Shown: in pieces, positions 6,888 to 12,377 of the stretch
Numbering within the stretch: the stretch's first letter is position 1
How the letters are laid out: each line of letters begins with the position of its first letter
Assembly (NCBI GenBank): GCA_018969935.1
Contig: JAGWXJ010000014.1
Span: 1-22,248, forward strand
Direction of reading: 5' to 3'
DNA from: Alphaproteobacteria bacterium
GTDB taxonomy: Bacteria; Pseudomonadota; Alphaproteobacteria; Micavibrionales; UBA1664
Length of the DNA stretch: 22,248 bases
Program-made: the position numbers and the translations under genes
The notes under the pieces: model-generated
Told to the model about the DNA's origin: nothing
The model's database searches: none
The model's input: the letters and a program-made list of their open reading frames with translations, nothing else

Positions 6888-7574
6888 ATGCACTTCAACC
6901 TCCTGACACTGTTTCCAGAGATGTTTCCCGGCCCGCTAGGGCACTCGATATCAGGGCGCGCACTGGCGGATGGCAAATGGAGTTTCAGCGCGACGCATAT
7001 CCGCGACCACGCGCATGACAAACACAAAACGGTAGACGATACGCCGTTTGGCGGCGGGGCGGGCATGGTGATGCGCGCGGACGTGATTGAAAACGCACTG
7101 TTGTCGCTGCCCAACCGTGGCCGCGTGATTTACATGTCACCGCGCGGGCGGGTGCTGACACAAAAAATGGCCGAAGAACTTGCCGCCACCCCTACCCTCA
7201 CCATTCTGTGCGGGCGTTATGAAGGCGTGGACCAGCGCGTACTGGATGCGCATGCCATCGAGGAAGTGAGCATCGGCGATTACGTGCTTTCAGGCGGGGA
7301 GCCTGCGGCCATGATTGTGATGGATGCGTGCATCCGTTTGCTGGCGGGCGTCATGGGTAATGACGAAACGGTGAACGAGGAAAGCTTTTCCAACGGCTTG
7401 CTTGAATACCCGCACTATACGCGCCCTGCCGAGTGGGTGGATGCCAACGGCGTACAGCGCAACGTGCCCGATGTACTGCGCGGCGGAAACCACGCCGAGA
7501 TTGCTAAGTGGCGTTTGAAGCAGTCGGAAGAGCTGACGCAGTTGCGCCGCCCTGACCTACTTAAAAAAACCTAG
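6888..7574 (+). CDS. trmD: TrmD, tRNA (guanine37-N1)-methyltransferase
   Basis: TrmD makes m1G37 in tRNAs reading CNN codons and prevents +1 frameshifting. It is a SPOUT (knotted) SAM enzyme. The 228-residue protein shows FNLLTLFPEMF at the start, DDTPFGGGAGMVMR (50-63), the knot motifs GRYEGVDQRV (109-118) and SIGDYVLSGGE (128-138), and the C-terminal LLEYPHYTRP and VLRGGNH. The length is normal for the family (about 230-260). Only 2 bases separate it from rimM. Its TAG stop (7572-7574) shares a CTAG palindrome with the stop of the convergent deaminase-like gene, and no terminator is visible at this junction. Confidence 0.97.
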   Translation: MHFNLLTLFPEMFPGPLGHSISGRALADGKWSFSATHIRDHAHDKHKTVDDTPFGGGAGMVMRADVIENALLSLPNRGRVIYMSPRGRVLTQKMAEELAATPTLTILCGRYEGVDQRVLDAHAIEEVSIGDYVLSGGEPAAMIVMDACIRLLAGVMGNDETVNEESFSNGLLEYPHYTRPAEWVDANGVQRNVPDVLRGGNHAEIAKWRLKQSEELTQLRRPDLLKKT

Positions 7575-8791
7575 ATTGTATACGAGCGTCGGTAGCCGCC
7601 CGCTGTTTGGTTTGGCAGTTTATCGGCCGACAATTGCGCGCGGTACAGTTCAACCTTCTGCATCAGCGCGAGGCGCGTCACGTTATCGACGTTGGCGAAG
7701 CGGATGGCGTTTGCCGTTAGGTCCAGCAGATCCTCGACTGTGGCCAAGCCCGCTTTGACCGCCAGTGAATATTCCTTGCCGATATTGGTGTTTTGCAAAA
7801 GCGGGTTGTCCGAACCGAGGCAGACATTCAGGCCGCGCTGCCTGAAGTGCGCCAGCGGGTGATCAGCCACGTTTTTGAAGTATTTTTGTAGCGGCCTGTC
7901 TACCGTCACGCTGCGCCCGCTTTCAGAGGTAATGACATCGCCCACGCGCATCTTGCGTGTTTCTTCGGGCAGATTGATGCGGTTGTTGGCGGATAGCAGG
8001 CTTTCAATGCCGACCGAGGCCATTCCGAAGCTATCCATCAGTTTTGTCGATGTATGAATGAGTGTCGCGTGGCCAGCGCGCAGGCGGCGATGGTCATCGG
8101 ATTTAATATTCAGCGCTTCCTTTGGCACCGTGTGCAGGAAGTCGACTGCGTTGTGCAAAAACTGTTCGGCCACATGGGGGGCGAGGCCCAAGCCCGCCTC
8201 GTGGAAGGCGATGGCAAAGGCGCGCGCATAATCTGCAAAACTATCCAGCCCTTCATCACCAACCAAGCCAAAGCCCGTCACAAATTCGCGCGGGTGTTTG
8301 GCCATATAGCAGGCTGCGGTTTCAGCCCTATCGGGGCCGCTTACGCCGTTTTGGTCGGGCCCGCGCAGGGTAGTCACCACTATACGCGCCTCGATGCCCG
8401 TGTTGTGGCGGGCGCAGCGGATGGATTCTTCAAGTGCGTCCAACTGGCCTTCGAAATTTTTGGGGTCACGGAAGCTGTTCGAGATTTCGGCGTATATCGC
8501 ACCTTCCCTTGCAATGCGCTCCAGATAATCCTGTGTTACCTGTGCAAGCTCGCTTGGCGTGGAGGTGATGTGGCGCATCTGCTCGTACACGGCGTGATGA
8601 TGCGAGAGCGTGGGGTAATAGCGATCATCGCGCTTGAGCAGGAATTCCGGCTTGATGGTGGTGCGGCCCTGTTTGATACGGCGCAAAAACAATTCGGGCA
8701 GAAGGGCCAGCGAGATGTGGATGTGCATCTCGGCCAATGGCAGGCCAAAGGGGTAAAGCGGTTTTTTATCGGCGGTTACAATTGCCTGCAT
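7571..8791 (-). CDS. Adenosine deaminase-like metal-dependent hydrolase
   Basis: The 406-residue protein belongs to the adenosine/AMP deaminase superfamily of TIM-barrel zinc hydrolases. Metal and catalytic positions can be placed: H23 and H25 (PLAEMHIH), H206 and E209 (APHVAE, replacing the usual HAGE), H241 (AGH), and D328 in GSDNP (328-330). Canonical adenosine deaminases have DDP here. The second Asp, which contacts the purine ring, is Asn329. The barrel also has an extra segment (about residues 271-310) before the 'HP...G' strand, making the protein longer than typical bacterial adenosine deaminases (about 330-345). The substrate may therefore not be adenosine. The ATG at 8791 gives a proper start just before strand 1. 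The upstream region on this strand is AT-rich, as expected for a promoter. It is monocistronic and convergent with trmD. Confidence 0.8.
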   Translation of the reverse strand: MQAIVTADKKPLYPFGLPLAEMHIHISLALLPELFLRRIKQGRTTIKPEFLLKRDDRYYPTLSHHHAVYEQMRHITSTPSELAQVTQDYLERIAREGAIYAEISNSFRDPKNFEGQLDALEESIRCARHNTGIEARIVVTTLRGPDQNGVSGPDRAETAACYMAKHPREFVTGFGLVGDEGLDSFADYARAFAIAFHEAGLGLAPHVAEQFLHNAVDFLHTVPKEALNIKSDDHRRLRAGHATLIHTSTKLMDSFGMASVGIESLLSANNRINLPEETRKMRVGDVITSESGRSVTVDRPLQKYFKNVADHPLAHFRQRGLNVCLGSDNPLLQNTNIGKEYSLAVKAGLATVEDLLDLTANAIRFANVDNVTRLALMQKVELYRAQLSADKLPNQTAGGYRRSYTI

Positions 8792-8890
8792 TTTTATCCC
8801 CGTTTCGAGGGTTTCCCTGTTGGCCCTTGATTAGCATATTTTTTTGATATGTAAACTTTTTATGTTTTAGGGCTTTTCGGGTTAAAAAGG

Positions 8891-8920
8891 TTGCAATTCC
8901 CGCGCGCTGCGGGGTATAAC
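8891..8920 (+). promoter_or_regulatory. Candidate promoter for rplS
   Basis: TTGCAA (8891-8896), an 18-base GC-rich spacer and TATAAC (8915-8920) form a reasonable sigma70-like promoter. It would start transcription near 8927 and give a leader of about 85 bases ahead of rplS. The -10 is embedded in a GGGGT-AT-AACCCC near-palindrome. rplS is separated from trmD here by an opposite-strand gene, so it needs its own promoter. Confidence 0.45.
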
Positions 8921-8951
8921 CCCCCTCGTAAAAAGACAAATGGTCTGCCGG

Positions 8952-8980
8952 CACCCTCGGTTGGGTGTTCGATTTCGAGG
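8952..8980 (+). promoter_or_regulatory. Structured rplS leader with two exclusive hairpins
   Basis: CACCC (8952-8956) pairs with GGGTG (8963-8967) around a 6-base loop. Alternatively CCTCG (8955-8959) pairs with CGAGG (8976-8980). The two stems share bases 8955-8956 and cannot coexist. They lie in the predicted leader 33-60 bases before the rplS start, as expected for autogenous ribosomal-protein control, but this is inference only. Confidence 0.3.
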
Positions 8981-9012
8981 CCTGATAACATGAAAACATA
9001 AGGATGTGCCCT

Positions 9013-9417
9013 ATGGACACGATCGCAAAATTTGAAGCCAAACAACTGAAAAATCTGGCTTCCAAGAAACAAGTTCCCGCCTTTTCCGCCGGCGATACGC
9101 TGAAAGTCAACGTCAAGATCATCGAAGGTGACCGCAGCCGCGTTCAGGCCTACGAAGGCATCTGCATTTCGCGCACCGGCCAAGGCATCAACGAAAGCTT
9201 CACCGTCCGCAAAATCTCGTACGGCGAAGGCGTCGAACGCGTATTCCCCCTCCACTCGCCTGTTATCGAGTCCATCGAACTCGTCCGCCGCGGTTCCGTC
9301 CGTCGCGCGAAGCTGTATTACATGCGCAACCGTTCGGGCAAATCGGCCCGTATCGCCGAGCGTACGACCGGCCACGGCATGGGCGAAGACAACTCGTCCG
9401 AAGCTGCCGAAGCGTAA
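9013..9417 (+). CDS. rplS: 50S ribosomal protein L19
   Basis: L19 sits at the 30S-50S interface. The 134-residue product has the full L19 signature: FSAGDTLKVNVKIIEGDRSR (about 24-43), VQAYEGICISR, ESFTVRKISYGEGVERVFPL, and the basic VRRGSVRRAKLYYMR segment. It ends with a short acidic Ala/Glu tail. An ATG at 9004 is in frame, but the SD AAGGA (9000-9004) lies 8 bases before the ATG at 9013 and overlaps the upstream ATG, so 9013 is the start. In most bacteria rplS directly follows trmD; here the deaminase-like gene separates them. A strong terminator follows. Confidence 0.97.
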   Translation: MDTIAKFEAKQLKNLASKKQVPAFSAGDTLKVNVKIIEGDRSRVQAYEGICISRTGQGINESFTVRKISYGEGVERVFPLHSPVIESIELVRRGSVRRAKLYYMRNRSGKSARIAERTTGHGMGEDNSSEAAEA

Positions 9418-9432
9418 GCTTTTCATCATTCC

Positions 9433-9465
9433 AAAAAAGCCCGGCCGATTGTGTCGGGCTTTTTT
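9433..9465 (+). terminator. Intrinsic terminator of rplS
   Basis: AAAAAAGCCCG (9433-9443) pairs perfectly with CGGGCTTTTTT (9455-9465) around an 11-base loop, and the T-run closes it. The A-run on the 5' side makes it usable from either strand. It lies directly before the LexA-controlled promoter and isolates rplS from it. Confidence 0.88.
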
Positions 9466-9468
9466 GTG

Positions 9469-9500
9469 TTGACATTGTTCTTTATTTGTTCTTATTTATT
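9469..9500 (+). promoter_or_regulatory. Promoter of the Y-family polymerase gene (LexA-overlapped)
   Basis: A perfect TTGACA -35 (9469-9474) begins 3 bases after the rplS terminator. The -10 is degenerate, within TTATTTATT (9492-9500). The first LexA box lies between -35 and -10 and the second just downstream, so bound LexA would block this promoter. Confidence 0.55.
9477..9491 (+). promoter_or_regulatory. LexA (SOS) box 1, GTTC-N7-GTTC
   Basis: GTTC (9477-9480), 7 bases, GTTC (9488-9491) is an exact match to the direct-repeat operator known for alphaproteobacterial LexA. It lies within the promoter spacer of a Y-family DNA polymerase gene, a standard SOS target. Confidence 0.85.
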
Positions 9501-9504
9501 GCAA

Positions 9505-9519
9505 GAACATTTAGAGAAC
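9505..9519 (-). promoter_or_regulatory. LexA (SOS) box 2, opposite orientation (GAAC-N7-GAAC)
   Basis: GAAC (9505-9508), 7 bases, GAAC (9516-9519) is the same operator as box 1 read on the other strand. It ends 3 bases before the polymerase ATG at 9523. The two boxes form nested inverted repeats: inner arms TGTTCTT/AAGAACA and outer arms ATTGTTC/GAACAAT, each 7 bp. Confidence 0.82.
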
Positions 9520-9522
9520 AAT

Positions 9523-10812
9523 ATGACCTTTGAAGCATCCCCGCCACGCGGTGTCCGGTGGTTATTTCTGGACCTCAACAGCTACTTTGCCTCCTGCGAG
9601 CAACAGGAGCAGCCGCACCTGCGCGGCAAGCCCGTTGCCGTTGTGCCCATGCCCACCGATGCCACGTGCGCGATTGCCGCGAGTGTGGAGGCCAAGGCCT
9701 ACGGCATCAAAACGGGCACCAGCATCTGGGAAGCGAAGGAGCGCTGCCCTGCCCTCCAGTGCGTGCTGGCGCGGCATGACCTTTATGTGCGGTACCACCA
9801 CCGCGTCATCGAGGAAGTGGCGCGGCATACGCCGATTGGCAAAGTGTGGTCGATTGACGAGATGGCGAGCAAGCTTTTGCCCCTCAAGCAATCCGTGCCC
9901 GAAGCCATGGCACTGGCCCAACGCATCAAGGACGGGCTGCGCCGCAATGTGGGCGAGTGCATTACGTGTTCCATCGGGCTGGCGCCGAATGCGTGGCTGG
10001 CGAAGGTTGCATCCGACATGCAAAAACCCAACGGGCTTGTGGTACTGGAAGGCCAAAATTTGCCTGAGGCCCTGCTTGGCCTCGAGCTTCAGGACCTTTG
10101 CGGCATAGGCGCCAACATGGCCGCACGGCTCAACCGCGCAGGTATCTGGACGATGCGCCAGTTGTGGGACACCAGCCCGAAGCAGATGCGGGCCATCTGG
10201 AAGAATGTGGAGGGCGAGCGTTTCTGGTACCGCCTGCACGGCTATGACGTGCCCGACCTTGAAACAGGCAAAAGCGTGGTTGGCCACAGCCGCGTGCTGG
10301 ATTTTGAATCACGCCGCCCCGATGTGGCGCGTGACGTGTGCCGCCGCCTGACCGTGAAGGCCTGCCAGCGCCTGCGCCGTTACGAAATGTTTGCCACGCA
10401 TTTCTATTTGTCCGTACGGCTGTGCGACGGGCGGCGCTGGGGGCATGACGTGCGGGTACCGCCATCCGCCGATACGCTGACCTTTGTACGCCTGACCCAT
10501 GCGCTGTGGGATGCCATGACGGATGCGCTGCAACCTGACCGCATCAAGAAGGTTTCCATCACGCTGATGGGGCTACAGGAAACGGCTGAAACGACAGGCG
10601 ACCTTTTCGAGGTTGCGGCACGGAAGGAAGCGCGGATAGAGCCTGCCAACAAAATCCGTAGCACCGCCCTTTCTGCGGCGATGGACCAGATTGCCCGCGC
10701 CTACGGGCCGCACGCGGTGCATTTCGGAAACCAGCCGCAAACGCAGGCAGGTTTTGTGGGCACCAAAATCGCGTTCTCGCGGGTGCCGGACCTTGCGGAA
10801 TTCACGGAATGA
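9523..10812 (+). CDS. Y-family (DinB/UmuC-like) translesion DNA polymerase
   Basis: This is an error-prone polymerase of the ImpB/MucB/SamB family that copies past DNA lesions. The 429-residue product shows the first metal-binding motif LDLNSYFASCEQQ with D17, the steric-gate region (Tyr21/Phe22), the catalytic SIDE motif (D112, E113) and the downstream SIGLAPNAWLAKVASDMQKPNGL block (about 150-172). A helix-hairpin-helix thumb (LCGIGANMAARLNRAGI) and a little-finger domain (about 270-390) follow. I place the start at ATG 9523. The frame is open back to 9451, but that region holds the rplS terminator and the LexA operators. It resembles the DinB-like Y polymerases rather than full UmuC, since no DUF4113-like end is evident. 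The tail (about 395-429) is polar and ends GTKIAFSRVPDLAEF. SOS regulation is supported by two exact LexA boxes. Confidence 0.92.
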   Translation: MTFEASPPRGVRWLFLDLNSYFASCEQQEQPHLRGKPVAVVPMPTDATCAIAASVEAKAYGIKTGTSIWEAKERCPALQCVLARHDLYVRYHHRVIEEVARHTPIGKVWSIDEMASKLLPLKQSVPEAMALAQRIKDGLRRNVGECITCSIGLAPNAWLAKVASDMQKPNGLVVLEGQNLPEALLGLELQDLCGIGANMAARLNRAGIWTMRQLWDTSPKQMRAIWKNVEGERFWYRLHGYDVPDLETGKSVVGHSRVLDFESRRPDVARDVCRRLTVKACQRLRRYEMFATHFYLSVRLCDGRRWGHDVRVPPSADTLTFVRLTHALWDAMTDALQPDRIKKVSITLMGLQETAETTGDLFEVAARKEARIEPANKIRSTALSAAMDQIARAYGPHAVHFGNQPQTQAGFVGTKIAFSRVPDLAEFTE

Positions 10813-10852
10813 GTCCAATCTGGCCTTACCCTCCCTATCAAAGGACATTTTC

Positions 10853-11650
10853 GTGGACATCCTCAAGGTACCTGTACAGGAAACGCCGAACCAGCAAACG
10901 CTGCTGCTTCTCAAATCCATGCGCCTGCTTGAAATGCAACTGGCGCAAATGAAGCACGATATGTCGTATCTGATGTGGCAGGTGCACAGGAACCACGGCG
11001 CCGCATCCATCAGCGCGCCGGAGCGCATGAAGATACGCGACGAGGTTTGCGCGTACATCGAAACCCTCAAGGATTTCAACCCCGAGGTGATTTACGGCGG
11101 GCATGAATCCCGCGAAGGGCTGCTTGAATTCATCCTGACCGAGCGCCTTGTCGGCGTTGAAGCCGACAGCATCGCGCTTGAATTCGGCGTTTTCAAAGGC
11201 AAGAGCCTATCCATCATCAGCCGCCTGTTTTCGGGCAAGGTATACGGGTTTGATTCCTTTGAAGGCATCCCCACGACCGAGCTTATCTGGGACAAAGGGC
11301 GCTTCAACAACCCGCAGGGTATCGCCTACCCCCTGAAACCCAATACGGAACTCGTCAAAGGCTGGTTCAAGGATACGATGCCTGATTTTGTGAAAGCGCA
11401 CGACTTATCCAAAGTGAAGCTGCTGCATATGGACTGCGATATCTATTCCAGCGCGAAGGAGATCTTCGAGGTTGTCGGACCGCACCTGCCGAAGGATGTC
11501 ATCATCGTGTTTGACGAATACTGGAACTACAAGGGCTGGAAGGACGGCGAATTCAAGGCCTTCCACGAATTCCTTGCCGCTACGGGCCGCACCTATACCT
11601 ATCTTGGGTACATGGATGCAGGCAACCAAGTGGCCGTGAAGCTGCACTAA
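10853..11650 (+). CDS. TylF/MycF-like SAM-dependent methyltransferase
   Basis: The 265-residue product has a helical, Leu/Met-rich N-terminus (about 12-45, possible coiled coil) and a class I methyltransferase fold. Motif I is EFGVFKGKS (110-118), the acidic strand-2 end is in YGFDSFEG (131-138), MDCDIYSSAKE is at 193-203, and FDEY is at 220-223 followed by an aromatic WNYKGWKDGEFKAF stretch. 'GV..G.S...I', 'GFDSFEG.P' and 'D.D.Y.S....L/F' are typical of the TylF macrocin O-methyltransferase group, whose members methylate sugar hydroxyls. The actual substrate is unknown. I chose the GTG at 10853, with AAGGA (10841-10845) 7 bases upstream. Earlier in-frame starts overlap the polymerase. It lies 40 bases behind the polymerase stop on the same strand with no terminator between, so it may share SOS induction. 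Confidence 0.82.
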   Translation: MDILKVPVQETPNQQTLLLLKSMRLLEMQLAQMKHDMSYLMWQVHRNHGAASISAPERMKIRDEVCAYIETLKDFNPEVIYGGHESREGLLEFILTERLVGVEADSIALEFGVFKGKSLSIISRLFSGKVYGFDSFEGIPTTELIWDKGRFNNPQGIAYPLKPNTELVKGWFKDTMPDFVKAHDLSKVKLLHMDCDIYSSAKEIFEVVGPHLPKDVIIVFDEYWNYKGWKDGEFKAFHEFLAATGRTYTYLGYMDAGNQVAVKLH

Positions 11651-11666
11651 TTAAATTACGCGCGAT

Positions 11667-11702
11667 CAAAAAAGCCCTGCTAAACGCAGGGCTTTCCAGT
11701 CA
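11667..11702 (-). terminator. 36-bp repeat copy 1: terminator hairpin facing (-) transcription
   Basis: GCCCTGC-TAAAC-GCAGGGC with flanking AAA/TTT forms a 10-bp stem (11671-11695). Read on the minus strand, the stem ends in six T (from A 11668-11673), the classic terminator form. On the plus strand only TTT follows, so it would be a weaker terminator for the methyltransferase gene that ends at 11650. The 36 bases are identical to 11770-11805. Confidence 0.75.
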
Positions 11703-11727
11703 TGTCTTTGCAGCAGTTTTTCACGGC

Positions 11728-11744
11728 AAACGGGTTCCCCGTTT
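11728..11744. other. Perfect hairpin between the two terminator repeats
   Basis: AAACGGG-TTC-CCCGTTT is a 7-bp stem with a 3-base loop, extendable over a C·A mismatch by GG/CC (11725-11726 with 11746-11747). It lies in the 67-base segment between the two 36-bp repeats, giving three hairpins in about 140 bases. There is no T-run next to it, so it is not itself a terminator. Confidence 0.5.
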
Positions 11745-11769
11745 ACCTAAACGGCTGGTGCTTTGTGAA

Positions 11770-11805
11770 CAAAAAAGCCCTGCTAAACGCAGGGCTTTCC
11801 AGTCA
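11770..11805 (-). terminator. 36-bp repeat copy 2: terminator hairpin facing (-) transcription
   Basis: This is the same 36 bases as copy 1 (stem 11774-11798, six T on the minus strand from A 11771-11776). This copy is also framed by an 8-bp inverted repeat, CTTTGTGA (11761-11768) and TCACAAAG (11803-11810), so a longer cruciform-like stem is possible. Copy 1 lacks that frame. It is probably the first terminator met by minus-strand transcripts from the 12025-12300 gene. Confidence 0.72.
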
Positions 11806-11838
11806 CAAAGGAGATTGTGAAACTTGTCGGAGGGCCTG

Positions 11839-11910
11839 TCAGGCGGCGCGGTATACGGTTGTGGACGCGGCGCCTACGGACATCGCATAGACAGGATGAG
11901 CTGTGATCAT
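11839..11910 (-). CDS. Mini-ORF (23 aa), possibly coupled to the 17-codon ORF
   Basis: ATG at 11910 to TGA at 11839-11841 encodes 23 mostly small/hydrophobic residues (MITAHPVYAMSVGAASTTVY...). Its start overlaps the stop of the preceding 17-codon ORF in an ATGA, the usual sign of translational coupling. It ends about 30 bases before terminator copy 2 on the same strand. No family is recognised. Chance is a serious alternative at this length. Confidence 0.22.
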   Translation of the reverse strand: MITAHPVYAMSVGAASTTVYRAA

Positions 11911-11960
11911 GGGCGGCGACGTTTCCCGTATGTCGACTTTGTCGTGGTGCGAATGGTCAT
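11907..11960 (-). CDS. Mini-ORF (17 aa, basic) with strong SD
   Basis: ATG at 11960 to TGA at 11907-11909 encodes MTIRTTTKSTYGKRRRP, a Thr- and Arg-rich peptide. AAGGAG (11965-11970 on the minus strand) lies 4 bases upstream, a strong SD at slightly short spacing. It lies between the 12025-12300 gene and the tandem minus-strand terminators, so it could be part of that transcript. It may be a leader-type or unrecognised small protein, or chance. Confidence 0.25.
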   Translation of the reverse strand: MTIRTTTKSTYGKRRRP

Positions 11961-12024
11961 GAGACTCCTTCGTACGACAATGACTACGCGAACAATCGCT
12001 CATTCAGCCTCTCTCTTCGTTAAC

Positions 12025-12300
12025 CTAGTGAATCGTCAGGACCGGCGCTACCAGCGTCAGGTCATGCCCGTGGGGGTGCGGTGCCGTCAGGAGCACGCAA
12101 TCGTGCTCCATGAAGGCGCGCGCCATTTCAACCGTTACGGTGCCAAGCTTGATGTGCATACCGTCCAGAAGCGCGCTGATTTCGCGGCTCGAGGGGTCGA
12201 TAAACACAACGTCAGCCCGTGCAAAACAGGCATCATCAAGCGCGATGCACAGCCTTCCCTGCCCATCGCGCGAAAATAGTGCCCCTTGTATCTGTAACAT
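12025..12300 (-). CDS. Small hypothetical protein (91 aa)
   Basis: The ORF is open from a GTG at 12312. I prefer the ATG at 12300 because GGTGG lies 8 bases before it, while the GTG has its purines immediately adjacent. The product is soluble, with alternating beta-like strands (GRLCIALDDACFARADVVFID, KLGTVTVEMARAFMEHDCVLLTA) and a His-rich stretch near the end (APHPHGHDL). I recognise no family. The His cluster could bind metal, but nothing confirms it. It is divergent from leuC, with about 77 bases between starts. Downstream on its strand are two coupled mini-ORFs and a tandem terminator, which supports real minus-strand transcription here. Confidence 0.55.
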   Translation of the reverse strand: MLQIQGALFSRDGQGRLCIALDDACFARADVVFIDPSSREISALLDGMHIKLGTVTVEMARAFMEHDCVLLTAPHPHGHDLTLVAPVLTIH

Positions 12301-12377
12301 CCGGTTGACCACCCTTATGGTTCTTAGGTTAAGTGTATGTCTGAATTGGTTACCATTTCCCTAATGCGGTGCACAAA

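Noticed and set aside
9451..9522. Upstream extension of the polymerase ORF from GTG 9451
   Set aside because: The extra 24 codons cover the rplS terminator, the promoter and both LexA boxes, and the conserved protein begins after ATG 9523.
11667..11805. CRISPR-like or insertion-sequence terminal repeats
   Set aside because: There are only two direct copies, each a self-complementary terminator hairpin, with a 67-base spacer lacking any transposase. There is no array periodicity or target-site duplication.
11702..11890. 62-codon ORF beginning at the end of repeat copy 1
   Set aside because: It has no SD, it reads straight through the second terminator repeat, and its sequence shows no domain. 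The hairpins explain this DNA better.
11817..11906. 29-codon Arg-rich plus-strand ORF (GTG start) behind AAAGGAG
   Set aside because: The SD is good, but the ORF lies antisense to the minus-strand mini-ORFs, begins with GTG and may follow a terminator. It is mentioned as part of a finding but not listed as a gene.
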